A stretch of 64,000 nucleotides of DNA from Archangium violaceum Cb vi76 (GCF_000733295.1 NZ_JPMI01000003.1:80212-144211), one strand, 5' to 3'. Shown: positions 9,235 through 17,282, counted from the stretch's first letter. Numbers and translations: made by a program. Notes: a model not told the origin generated them from the sequence alone.

Positions 9235-10122
9235 TCAGCGGCAGGGGCCGCAGTCCAGCGCGCAGTCGTCGTAGCGGTTGCTGCTGCCACAGGACTCGGT
9301 GAACTGGCAGATGCCGTCACCGCACACGACGACGTCCTGGGTGCGCAGCCGGGTGGTGATGGGGCGGTAGCTCCTGCCGTTGCGGGTGCAGCGCGTGTAG
9401 TACGTCCCGGTGGGGTCCAGCGTGCAGCTCGCCTGACAACCGCCGATGTGGACGAGGGGCGGGCATTCGTTGCTCCCCTCGAGCGCGCACGCCCTCAGGC
9501 TGCTCTGCCACGGGGCCAGCGGAGCCTGGTCATTGCCGACGAAGAAGCCCTCGCTGGTGAACATGTTGCCGAAGAAGCACGCCTCGCGCACCGAGAAGTC
9601 CGAGAGCTCCGTGTCCGTGTAGGGAATGAGTTGTCCCTGCGCGTTGGTGCCCAGCACGGAGACGCCCACCGAGCGCCCGAACTTGTTGACGAGCGCCGCG
9701 ACGCACGCGGTGACGACCTGCTGCTCCTCCACGGTGGCCGGCGCGCCACCGGACCAGCCCGGCGCCAGCCCCAGGCTCCCGGGCCACGTATAGGTGAACC
9801 ACCCGTCCGAGAAGGTGCGGTACTGCCCGGCCGGTACGGCGCAGCGGACCAGGTACTTCATGAAGAGGCTCGTCGTCAGCGGGCCCTGCTGGAACCATGA
9901 GGTGAAGGTGCTGCTGGCCAGTCCGTTGAACGCCAGTCCATTGAAGGCCAGCCCGTTGAAGGCCAGGCCATTCATGGTCAGCCCATTCATGGTCAGCCCG
10001 TTGTCGTCCTCGAGCCCCTGGATGGAGGTGCCCACGTCCGGAGGAGGCGCGGGGGCTTCCCCGTCCACGGGGCCGCAGCCCACGGCGAGTGTCAGCAGCA
10101 GTGCTCCGCAAGTGCTCTTCAT
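9235..10122 (-). CDS. Lipoprotein with tandem NGLxx repeats and Cys-rich tail
   Basis: A 295-residue predicted lipoprotein starting at ATG 10122; the signal peptide ends at lipobox LAVGC (Cys15). Residues about 43-70 contain six consecutive pentads of the form NGLTM or NGLAF, encoded by 15-bp near-perfect DNA repeats at about 9934-10003. A middle region of about 180 residues has paired cysteines (ARACxFG, VRC, TACVAAL). The C-terminus, CGDGICQFTESC...YDDCALDCGPC, resembles the Cys-rich repeats found at the end of myxobacterial surface proteins. I know NGLxx arrays only as an uncharacterised feature of secreted myxobacterial proteins; they could form a small beta-solenoid. Function unknown. 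Confidence 0.8.
   Translation of the reverse strand: MKSTCGALLLTLAVGCGPVDGEAPAPPPDVGTSIQGLEDDNGLTMNGLTMNGLAFNGLAFNGLAFNGLASSTFTSWFQQGPLTTSLFMKYLVRCAVPAGQYRTFSDGWFTYTWPGSLGLAPGWSGGAPATVEEQQVVTACVAALVNKFGRSVGVSVLGTNAQGQLIPYTDTELSDFSVREACFFGNMFTSEGFFVGNDQAPLAPWQSSLRACALEGSNECPPLVHIGGCQASCTLDPTGTYYTRCTRNGRSYRPITTRLRTQDVVVCGDGICQFTESCGSSNRYDDCALDCGPCR
9934..10003 (-). repeat. 15-bp tandem repeat coding for NGLxx pentads
   Basis: Six tandem copies of a 15-bp unit lie in frame. The coding-strand unit is close to AACGGGCTGACCATG or AACGGCCTGGCCTTC, giving NGLTM twice, then NGLAF three times, then NGLAS. The two types are clustered, consistent with recent unit duplication by slippage. Confidence 0.85.
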
Positions 10123-10256
10123 GTCCTTCCCCCCGGAGCCCGAGCGTGAAGTCTCCGCCCCGGATGGCGTGGTGCGAAGCGGGCTCCACGGAAGAAAGTG
10201 ACGTTGTTTCTGTAACTCCGATACAGCCTCCAGCTCGGGCCGCACTGGAGCGTTGC

Positions 10257-10272
10257 CGGTGAACGTTCACCG
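10257..10272. promoter_or_regulatory. 16-bp perfect palindrome, probable operator
   Basis: CGGTGAACGTTCACCG is a perfect 16-bp palindrome in the 353-bp gap (10123-10475) between the divergent NGLxx lipoprotein and the cyclase-STAND gene. Its form (GGTGAACGTTCACC) suits a dimeric TetR- or LuxR-type repressor. A second, imperfect inverted repeat, CTGTA-N7-TACAG, is at 10210-10226. No clear -35/-10 pair is visible. The rest of the gap shows nothing else recognisable. Confidence 0.5.
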
Positions 10273-10475
10273 CGTGGACTGGAAGACACCCCGGGAGGTT
10301 GTCGTCGGGCATTGGACGATTCGCGTTTTCCTGGCGTGGCCAGGGAGGGGCGAGGGGAGTCGGCTCTTGGCGGATGGTTCGCGTGCTCCGTGTGGTGGTG
10401 CACGAATGGAGGGTGGGGGGGGCGCGAAATTCCGGCCTCACGGTCATCATCATTGCAGGCGAGGGAGAGCGGGTG

Positions 10476-13400
10476 ATGGGGAGCCTCCTGCACATGTTTC
10501 CAACACTCACCACCACGGACGGCCCGGGAGTCGGGGGGGCTTCGAGGCGGCGCTCTCCGTCCGTCGAGGCTCCCACCGGCACGGTGGCACTCGTCTTCAC
10601 GGACGTGCAGGACTCCACGCGGCTGTGGGAGCGGTGCGGCGGTGGGATGCGGACGGCGCTGGAGGTACACGACCGGGTGCTGCGCGCGCTGCTGGCCGAG
10701 CACGGCGGTTACGAGGTGAAGACGCAGGGGGACTCCTTCCTGGTGGCCTTCACCTCGGCGGTGGAGGCGGTGCGCTGGTGCCTCGAGGCGCAGCGGGCGT
10801 TGTTGTGCGCGCCCTGGCCGGAGGAGTTGCTCGCCGAGCCGGACGCGGCGGAGGAGAAGGGGCCGGGCGGCTGGGTGTACCGGGGCCTGCGGGTGCGCAT
10901 GGGGGTGCACCTGGGGGTGCCGGAGTGCCGTCTGGACGAGCAGACGGGGGAGATGGACTACGTCGGGAGGATGGTGAACGTGGCGGCGCGCGTGGCGTCG
11001 GCCGGCCATGGCGGGCAGGTGCTGGTGAGTGGGGCGGCCTGGGCCCGGGTGGAAGGGGAGTTGGCGGCGCTGGGCCAGCCCCGGGTGCACGCGCTGGGCG
11101 AGTACCACCTCAAGGGGCTCGAGGAGGCCGTCACGCTGGTGGAGGTGGGGCCCGCGGAACTGGCGGAGCGGCGCTTCGAGGCGCTCCGGGTGCAGCGGGT
11201 GCAGCGGGGCCAGGTGCCGGCCGAGACGGGGGAGTTGATTGGCCGGTGCGAGGAGCTGGCGGCGCTGCGGAGGTGTTTCGACACGCAGGCGCGGCTCGTC
11301 ACGTTGCTGGGTCCCGGAGGCATGGGGAAGAGCCGGCTGGCCACGCGTTTCGGCAACCAGGAGCTGGAGGCGCGCACCTGGGAGGGCGGGGCGTGGATGT
11401 GCGAGCTCACCGACGCGTCGACGGTGGGCGACATCTGCCACGCCATGGGCCAGGCGCTGGGCGTCGCGCTCACCCGCAGCGGCGAGGACAGCGAGCCGGC
11501 GGAGCGGCTGGGGCGGGCCCTGGCCGGGCGCGGGGACGTGCTGGTCATCCTCGACAACGTGGAGCACGTCATCCAACACCTGCCGGCCACGCTGGGCCGC
11601 TGGCGCGCGCTGGCACCCCGGGCCCGCTTCCTCGTCACCTCGCGCGAGTCGCTGCTGCTGCCCGAGGAGCGCGTCATCGACCTGGAGCCGCTGCGGGTGC
11701 CCGAGGAGGGCGAGACGCGCCCGGAAATCCTGGGCCGCTGTGACGCCATGCGCCTGTTCGTCCAGCGGGCCCGGGCGGTGCGCGGAGGCTTCGAGCTGAC
11801 GGAGGCGGAGGCCCCGTTGGTGGCGGACATCGTCCGCAAGTTGGATGGCATTCCGCTGGCCCTCGAGCTCGCGGCGGCGCGCACCAACCTGCTGGGCGTG
11901 TCGCAGATTCAGGAGCGGCTGTCCCGCCGCTTCGAGCTGTTGCGGGGCGCGCGGCGCGACGGCTCGGCGCGGCAGAGCACGCTGTGGGGAGCCATCGACT
12001 GGTCCTGGAATCTGCTGGAGCCGGCGGAGCGGGCGGCGCTGGCGCAGTGCTCGGTGTTCCGCGGGGGCTTCACCCTGGAGGCCGCCGAGGCGGTGCTCGT
12101 GTTTCCTCCGGGTGGGCCGGACGTGATGGAGATCATCCACTCGCTGCGCACCAAGTCGCTCTTGCGCACCTACGCGCCGGACGGGCTGCCCGGGGAGCTG
12201 CGGTTGGGGATGTACGAGAGCATCCGTCAGTACGCGTCCTCCCGGCTCGCGGAGCGGGGCGAGGGGCCGACGTTGGCGGCGCGCCACGCGAGCTGCTACC
12301 TGGCGATGGCCCGGCGGCTGAGCGCGCGGATGCGCGGGGAGGGGGGGGAGCTGGCCTTCCGCCGGCTGGCGTTGGAGCGCGAGAACCTGCTGGCGGCCTG
12401 TGACAACGCGCTGGCGGTGGTGCCCGCCACCGAGGGCTCCGTGGAGCGGGCGTTGGGCGCGCTGGTGGCGCTGGAGCCGGACGTGACGGCGCGGGGCCCG
12501 GTGGGGATTACGCTGTCCCGGTTGGACCGGGCGCTGGAGCTGGCATCCTCCTTGGACGTGGAGCCGCAGCTGCGGGCCGAGGCGCTCGCGGTGCGGGGCC
12601 GGACGCACCATGGCGCGGGCCAGCTCGCCGCGGCCTGGAGGGACCTGGAGGCGGCGCGCTCCGCCTTCGCTTCCCTGGACGCGGTGGACCGGACCAAGCG
12701 CGTACTGGTGGACCTGAGCATCGTGGCCCGGGACGAGGGAGACATGGGCACGGCGTGGGAGCTGGTGCAGGAGGCCCAGGAGCTGCCCTCTCTGGGAGAC
12801 CGGTGGCTGGACGGGTACGCGGTGGGCAACCTCGGAATCCTGGAGCTGGGGCGGCACGGGGCCGGGGCGGCGCTGCCACACCTGCGCACCGCGCTGGAGC
12901 TGTTCCGCGCCGCGGGAGACGTGGCCTTCGAGGTGGGCTTCCTCACCAACCAGGCCATGGCGATTGGCGAGGGCGGAGGCACGTCGGAGGCGGTGGTGCT
13001 GCTGGAGGAGGCCATGGAGAAGGCCTCGCGCGTGGGAGACAGGGCGGGGCACGCGCTGGCGCGGGTGAACCTGGGCTGCTTCCTGCTGGACGCGGGCCGG
13101 GCGGCCGAGGCCCGCGAGCACCTGGAGGGCGCCGTGCGCATGGGCCGGCAGCTCGGCATGCGCATCCTGGAGGGCGTCGCGTTGGGCGAGCTGGGCCGGG
13201 CCCTGGTGGCGCTCGGAGCGCTGGAGTCCTCGCGCGCCCGCCTGGCGGAGTCCATCTCCATCCTGGAACGGGTGTCTCGCTGGCACGCGCTGCGCTTCAC
13301 CGCGCACCTGGCCTCGGTGCAGGCGGCGCTCGGAGAGCTCGTGGCGGCCCGGGATGGTTTCGCCTCGCTGGAGGTGACGCCCGAGCTGCGCGACGACGCC

Positions 13401-13628
13401 GTGCTGCGCGAGCTCTCCTCGCTGCTGCGGGCCTCGCTGGACCTGGCCGAGGCCGCGCGGAGTGCTCCGGGCAGCGAGGCGGGGATGAAGTGCCTCGCGG
13501 AGGCTCGGCGGCGCGTGGAGCGGGCGCGCGGTGCTCCGGCGGAGGCGGCTTCGTCGGACCTGCGCGAGGCCCTGCGGGTGCTCGGCCGGAACGTGCTGGA
13601 GGCCCAGGGGGACACCGCCCAGGCGTGA
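10476..13628 (+). CDS. Class III adenylate cyclase-STAND ATPase-TPR regulator
   Basis: A 1050-residue soluble protein. Residues about 33-225 form a class III cyclase catalytic domain: the first metal-binding Asp is in FTDVQDST (about 40), KTQGD (about 80) carries the adenine-selecting Lys and second metal Asp, and VNVAARVAS (about 166) supplies the transition-state Asn and Arg. Residues about 254-560 form a STAND-type NTPase with Walker A GPGGMGKS (about 280) and Walker B VLVILDN (about 355). The rest is TPR-like helices. Such proteins probably couple ligand sensing by the TPR/STAND part to cAMP synthesis. ATG 10476 is chosen for its GAGGGAGAG ribosome binding site; GTG 10473 is an alternative. 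The known catalytic residues appear intact. Confidence 0.88.
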   Translation: MGSLLHMFPTLTTTDGPGVGGASRRRSPSVEAPTGTVALVFTDVQDSTRLWERCGGGMRTALEVHDRVLRALLAEHGGYEVKTQGDSFLVAFTSAVEAVRWCLEAQRALLCAPWPEELLAEPDAAEEKGPGGWVYRGLRVRMGVHLGVPECRLDEQTGEMDYVGRMVNVAARVASAGHGGQVLVSGAAWARVEGELAALGQPRVHALGEYHLKGLEEAVTLVEVGPAELAERRFEALRVQRVQRGQVPAETGELIGRCEELAALRRCFDTQARLVTLLGPGGMGKSRLATRFGNQELEARTWEGGAWMCELTDASTVGDICHAMGQALGVALTRSGEDSEPAERLGRALAGRGDVLVILDNVEHVIQHLPATLGRWRALAPRARFLVTSRESLLLPEERVIDLEPLRVPEEGETRPEILGRCDAMRLFVQRARAVRGGFELTEAEAPLVADIVRKLDGIPLALELAAARTNLLGVSQIQERLSRRFELLRGARRDGSARQSTLWGAIDWSWNLLEPAERAALAQCSVFRGGFTLEAAEAVLVFPPGGPDVMEIIHSLRTKSLLRTYAPDGLPGELRLGMYESIRQYASSRLAERGEGPTLAARHASCYLAMARRLSARMRGEGGELAFRRLALERENLLAACDNALAVVPATEGSVERALGALVALEPDVTARGPVGITLSRLDRALELASSLDVEPQLRAEALAVRGRTHHGAGQLAAAWRDLEAARSAFASLDAVDRTKRVLVDLSIVARDEGDMGTAWELVQEAQELPSLGDRWLDGYAVGNLGILELGRHGAGAALPHLRTALELFRAAGDVAFEVGFLTNQAMAIGEGGGTSEAVVLLEEAMEKASRVGDRAGHALARVNLGCFLLDAGRAAEAREHLEGAVRMGRQLGMRILEGVALGELGRALVALGALESSRARLAESISILERVSRWHALRFTAHLASVQAALGELVAARDGFASLEVTPELRDDAVLRELSSLLRASLDLAEAARSAPGSEAGMKCLAEARRRVERARGAPAEAASSDLREALRVLGRNVLEAQGDTAQA

Positions 13629-13646
13629 GCGGTGTCCCGGGCGGCT

Positions 13647-16379
13647 TCAGCGTTGTGTCGGCGTGTTCACGCCCTTGCCGAGGCCGCGGATGAATTCCCG
13701 CACACTCGGCTGATGGCGGCGCTCCGCCTCGATGCACAGCTGAATGGACTCGAGCGCTCGGGCGAGCGAGCGGGGCCCGCCCTCGATCTTCTCCACGCGG
13801 GAACGCAGGAAGGACTCGGCCTCGGCGCGCCCCTGCTCGTCGCAGAGTCCTCCCACCATCGCGATGAGCTGGTTCAGCTCATCCGAGCGCATCCGGCTGG
13901 AGAGCGTGTCGAACTGGCTCCGGTAGAAGTCCCAGGCCTGGGCACGTGACTCGGGGATGGAGAAGACGGTGTAGAGGATGGACGTCGTCTCGCGCACGTC
14001 GAACGTGTCTCCGGTCACCAGGGAGAGGGCCTGCTTCACGAGCTCAGGGTCGCGGAAGACGCCGAGCGCGCTGAGCAGCCGGGTGCGCTCGGTGCGGTCC
14101 TTCGCCACGCGGGCCTGGGCGAGCACCGTGTCGAAGAGGGCCTTGTCTCCCCCCTCGCGCACGGCCACCCGGAGGGCGGTATAGCCCACCTCCGGGTGCA
14201 CGGCCTCGCGGTCCGCCAGCCACGCGCGGCCGAGCTTGCTGCCCTCCTGGGTGAGGGCGGGGTCCCGTCCATTGATGACCACGCGGCCGAGCAGCAGGAA
14301 GCGCAGCTGCTTCACGTCATCGCTCTCGCCCGGCTTGGGCGTCCAGCCCACGGCGCGGGCGCGGGCGCCATAGGTGTCGCGCAGCCAGGCCTGGTAGCGC
14401 GAGCGTTCGGCCTCGGGGAGCCGCTCGACCTTGACGCCGGAGAGGAGCTGCGCGCCGCGCTGGAGGATGAGGCGCTGGGAGTCCGAGGCGGTGGCGGGGA
14501 CGAGCTTCAAGGCCTCGCCGAGCGGCACGTCCCCCCGGTCCACGGCGGCCTTCACGTCGGCCAGGAAGGCGAGGCGCTCCTGGGTGCTCAGCGTCCCCGG
14601 AGGAACGGAGAGCAGCCAGGCGAGCTGCTCGCGCGAGTAGCTCACGCGGTAGTAGCCGGTGCCGCCGGCGTTGAGGAGGAGCCACGAGGGGCAACCCTGG
14701 ACGGGCAGCTCCACCTCCGCCGTGGGGGTGGAGAGGAGCGTGCAGGTGCGCGTGGCGTCCTTGCCCTTGCCGGCGCGCAGGCACACGGGGATGTCCCACG
14801 TCCGCGCGGTGGAGCCGGTGGAGCCGGCGGGGAGGTAGCGCTCCTGGGAGAGCGTCAGCTTCGGCGCCGTGCCCGGCTTGCACTGGAGGCTGGCGGAGAC
14901 GCGGGGGACGCCGGGCTGGTCCACGTAGCCGCGGAAGACGCGGGCCGCGTCGGGCCCGAGCGACTCACCGAGCGTGGCGAGGAAGCCATCCGAGTCCGTC
15001 ACCGCCCATTCATGCTTGCGCACGTGGGTGCGCAGCGCGTCGCGCAGCCGCTCCGTGCCGAGCCAGCCCTGGAGCATGGAGAGCAGGGAGGCGCCCTTGG
15101 AATAGGTGGTGCCGTTGTCGAAGGAGCCGATGATGTCGTCGTTGGTGGTGATGGGCTTGCGGACCGCGGGCGAGGTGATGAGGGAGTCCGTCTCGAGCGC
15201 GAAGACGGCCGAGTGGGCCTGGCCCTCCAGCGCGTACTGCCAGGCGGGGTCGAACTGGCCGGTGATTTCGTGGTCGAGCCAGGTGGTGAGGGACTCGTTG
15301 AGCCAGATGTCGTCCCACCAGCGGCAGGTGACGACGTCGCCGAACCAGTAGTGGGCCAGCTCGTGGATGGCGATGTTCACATAGGACTTGCGGCGCTGGA
15401 GCGTTTCCTCGCCGGGGCGGATGAGGGTGAGGGGCTGGCCGAGCGCGACGATGCCGGGGTGCTCCATGGTGCCCCAGAAGCGGGGCACCACCGCCACGTC
15501 GAGCTTCTCGTACGGATAGGTCTGGTCGAAGAAGTCCTCGAGCAGGGTGATGATGCGCGGGGTGACGCTGGCGGCGTAGGCCGTCTCGGCACCGCGGCCC
15601 CTGGGGACGATGAAGCGCAGGGGAACGTGGGCACGGCCGATGGTGCCGGCGTCCACCAGCTCGAAGGGGCCCACCACGAAGGCGACGAGGTAGCTCGGCA
15701 TGGGGCGGCTCTCGGCGAAGGTGACGCGCTTGAGGCCCCCGGGCAGCGGCTCCTCGGAGACGATGGCGTGGTTGGCGAGCGCCGCGTGCTCCTGCTTCAC
15801 GGTGAAGCGCAGCGTCCAGGGCACCTTGAAGCCCGGCTCGTCGAAGCACGGGAAGGCACGCCGCGCGTCGATGGGCTCGAAGAAGGTATAGAGGTAGGAC
15901 TCGCCGCCCTCTTCCACGGCGTAGATGCCCTGGCTGCGCTCGCGGTCCGCGCGGCCGGTGAAGGTGAGGACGAGCTGGGCCGGGCCGGTGCCGAGCGTCT
16001 CGGGGAGCAGCACGCCGAGCCGGCCCTCGGTGGCGGTGACGGCGCGGGCCTCCAGCGTGCGGCCGTTGACGAGGACGCGGGCCCGCGTCACCTGGAGCTC
16101 CCGCGCGTGCAGCCACACCTGACGTACCGCTTCACGGACGTCCAGGTCCACGGTGACGGTGCCGGCGTAGGTGGGCTCTGCGGGGAGGAGCGTCAGGTCC
16201 AGCGTGTAGCGCACCGGCCGCACGGAGTCGGGCAGGCGCAACCGTGGAGGCTGGGGCTCGGGCCATTCCGGGGCGGCGGCCACGGGCGTGGAAGCCGTGG
16301 GGGCCGCCGGTGGGGCCTCGGGCGCATGGGCACAGCGAAGGGAGAGGAGAGCGACGAGAGCGACAGGTAACCAGCGCAT
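13647..16379 (-). CDS. M1-family zinc aminopeptidase, lipoprotein
   Basis: A 910-residue predicted metallo-aminopeptidase that removes N-terminal residues from peptides. The zinc motif HELAHYWFGD is at about residue 336, with the third ligand in WLNESLTTW 18-20 residues later. GTMEHPG (about 303) replaces the usual GAMEN exopeptidase motif. An ERAP1-like C-terminal helical domain completes the fold. The ATG at 16379 gives signal peptide RWLPVALVALLSLRC, a lipobox at Cys16, so the enzyme is probably a periplasmic or outer-membrane lipoprotein. The open frame continues upstream through the tRNA-like region, but that part is not protein-like. It ends 18 bases from the convergent cyclase gene. 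Confidence 0.9.
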   Translation of the reverse strand: MRWLPVALVALLSLRCAHAPEAPPAAPTASTPVAAAPEWPEPQPPRLRLPDSVRPVRYTLDLTLLPAEPTYAGTVTVDLDVREAVRQVWLHARELQVTRARVLVNGRTLEARAVTATEGRLGVLLPETLGTGPAQLVLTFTGRADRERSQGIYAVEEGGESYLYTFFEPIDARRAFPCFDEPGFKVPWTLRFTVKQEHAALANHAIVSEEPLPGGLKRVTFAESRPMPSYLVAFVVGPFELVDAGTIGRAHVPLRFIVPRGRGAETAYAASVTPRIITLLEDFFDQTYPYEKLDVAVVPRFWGTMEHPGIVALGQPLTLIRPGEETLQRRKSYVNIAIHELAHYWFGDVVTCRWWDDIWLNESLTTWLDHEITGQFDPAWQYALEGQAHSAVFALETDSLITSPAVRKPITTNDDIIGSFDNGTTYSKGASLLSMLQGWLGTERLRDALRTHVRKHEWAVTDSDGFLATLGESLGPDAARVFRGYVDQPGVPRVSASLQCKPGTAPKLTLSQERYLPAGSTGSTARTWDIPVCLRAGKGKDATRTCTLLSTPTAEVELPVQGCPSWLLLNAGGTGYYRVSYSREQLAWLLSVPPGTLSTQERLAFLADVKAAVDRGDVPLGEALKLVPATASDSQRLILQRGAQLLSGVKVERLPEAERSRYQAWLRDTYGARARAVGWTPKPGESDDVKQLRFLLLGRVVINGRDPALTQEGSKLGRAWLADREAVHPEVGYTALRVAVREGGDKALFDTVLAQARVAKDRTERTRLLSALGVFRDPELVKQALSLVTGDTFDVRETTSILYTVFSIPESRAQAWDFYRSQFDTLSSRMRSDELNQLIAMVGGLCDEQGRAEAESFLRSRVEKIEGGPRSLARALESIQLCIEAERRHQPSVREFIRGLGKGVNTPTQR

Positions 16380-16431
16380 GGGGCGCGAGGTTACCCGCCC
16401 GAAGGGGTCTGCGTCCGAGTGAGGAAGCCGT

Positions 16432-16514
16432 CTTGGAGTCTCATGCTCTACCGACTGAGCTATCTCCCCCATGAAGGAGGGGGGAGAGCCGGATTCGAAC
16501 CGGCGGCCCTGAGA
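16432..16514 (-). tRNA. Permuted tRNA-like gene, anticodon CCA (Trp-like)
   Basis: Read on the minus strand, the 3' half (16514-16481: anticodon 3' stem TCTCA, 5-nt variable loop, T stem GCCGG, loop TTCGAAT, acceptor TCTCCCC) comes before the 5' half (16469-16432: acceptor GGGGAGA, TA, D arm GCTC..GAGC, A26, TGAGA, loop CTCCAA). Rejoined, the acceptor pairs 7/7, the T stem 5/5, the D stem 4/4 and the anticodon stem 5/5. The loop gives anticodon CCA at 16434-16436, as in tRNA-Trp. Position 73 would be C and CCA is not encoded. An 11-base linker joins the halves. No D arm lies upstream and no T arm downstream, so two ordinary adjacent tRNAs do not explain it. It is enclosed by paired flanks at 16411-16429 and 16530-16548. 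Confidence 0.7.
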
Positions 16515-16596
16515 GTGACGAGCGTGTAGGGCCTCCTCGGCCGGACGCAAATGCTGTCAGAGAGAAATTGAAACGCCCGAGTGGAAAAGCCGTTTG

Positions 16597-16680
16597 ACTG
16601 CTCGATTAATAGTCGAGTGCCTTTACCATTTGGCTATTCCCGCGCATGGTGCGGGAAGTTGGATTCGAACCAACAGAGGT
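16597..16680 (-). tRNA. Permuted tRNA-like gene, anticodon ATT (Asn-like)
   Basis: On the minus strand the 3' half (16674-16647: T arm GTTGG TTCGAAT CCAAC, acceptor TTCCCGC, A73, encoded CCA) precedes the 5' half (16643-16601: acceptor GCGGGAA, TA, D arm GCC..GGC, A26, a complete anticodon arm CTCGA CTATTAA TCGAG). The acceptor pairs 7/7. Only three bases separate CCA from the 5' acceptor. The anticodon at 16608-16610 reads ATT. The loop differs by one base from the usual Asn loop CTGTTAA, so A34 replaces the expected G34. Unlike the first copy, the break between halves falls in the variable loop. Acceptor and D arm resemble Gly and Gln tRNAs, so amino-acid identity is uncertain. Paired flanks at 16570-16591 and 16689-16710 enclose it. 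Confidence 0.68.
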
Positions 16681-16844
16681 GCGTGTAAGACCTCTCCTGC
16701 CGGGCGCTTCAAAGCTATCGCGGGGGGTCGGGCGATGCCGCCGTCGTTCCCGCCTACACTTGAAGAGACGCGAGCCGCCGTCATGTCCTGACACGCTCTT
16801 TTCCGGGGGATTTTCCGGGCGCAGGGAGGCGCTACCATCGCGGG

Positions 16845-17282
16845 ATGGACTCCCTGGACGCGTTGAAGATGACGGTGGTGGAGGAGCCCTCCAAGGAGGA
16901 GCTCCGGGGGCTGATTCGCGGCCTGGTGCGGTACAACGAGACGCGCGCGGTGCCGGAGAACTCGAGGGACCTGGCCGTCTTCGTGCGCACGGAGGACGGG
17001 AGCCTGCTCGGAGGAGTGATGGGCTATACCCACTGGGAGTGGCTCTTCGTGAGCCACCTGTGGGTGGACGAGCGCCTGCGCGGGCACGGCTGGGGCGGTC
17101 GGTTGATGGCGAGCATCGAGGACGCCGCGGTGCGGCGGGGCTGCCACTCGGCGCACCTGGACACGTTCAGCTTCCAGGCCCTGGCCTTCTATGAGAAGCA
17201 GGGCTACACGCGTTTCGGAACGTTGCCGGACTATCCACGAGGCGAGAGCCGCTACTTCCTGAGCAAGCGCCTGACGAAGTAG
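16845..17282 (+). CDS. GNAT-family N-acetyltransferase
   Basis: A 145-residue GNAT acetyltransferase of usual length. The acetyl-CoA-binding signature LWVDERLRGHGWGGRLM (motif A, R/Q-x-x-G-x-G/A form) is at about residues 75-90, and the later DTFSFQALAFYEKQGYTRFG is the motif B region. The N-terminal VRYNETRAVPENSRDLAVFVR resembles the small group that includes yeast-type and MccE-like acyltransferases. The acceptor is unknown. A TACCAT hexamer ends six bases before ATG 16845 with no ribosome binding site, suggesting a very short leader. The aminotransferase gene begins 36 bases downstream and is probably cotranscribed. Confidence 0.88.
   Translation: MDSLDALKMTVVEEPSKEELRGLIRGLVRYNETRAVPENSRDLAVFVRTEDGSLLGGVMGYTHWEWLFVSHLWVDERLRGHGWGGRLMASIEDAAVRRGCHSAHLDTFSFQALAFYEKQGYTRFGTLPDYPRGESRYFLSKRLTK

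Larger units (their letters stand above)
16380..16844. other. Gene-free stretch holding two structured RNA elements
   Basis: This 465-bp gap separates the divergent aminopeptidase and GNAT genes. It holds two paralogous minus-strand RNA elements, 16411-16548 and 16570-16710, described separately, with 21 bases between them. Both point toward the aminopeptidase. Upstream of them, 16711-16844 shows no clear promoter. A TACCAT hexamer at 16833-16838 lies just before the GNAT start on the plus strand. No protein-coding gene is supported here. Confidence 0.8.

Noticed and set aside
13285..13305. Sigma-54-like TGGCACG...GC motif
   Set aside because: Inside coding sequence with no downstream gene on that strand; chance match in GC-rich DNA.
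10119..13307. 1062-codon minus-strand open frame antisense to the cyclase-STAND gene
   Set aside because: No protein-like domains; composition is that of an antisense shadow of GC-rich codons, and the plus-strand gene has clear motifs.
16432..16514. tmRNA or split tmRNA
   Set aside because: The D arm and anticodon arm are canonical tRNA type, no tag-coding frame or pseudoknots are seen, and CCA is not encoded.
16411..16710. Two or more ordinary tRNAs in tandem on the minus strand
   Set aside because: Each T arm has no D arm upstream on its strand and each D arm has no T arm downstream; halves pair only in permuted order.
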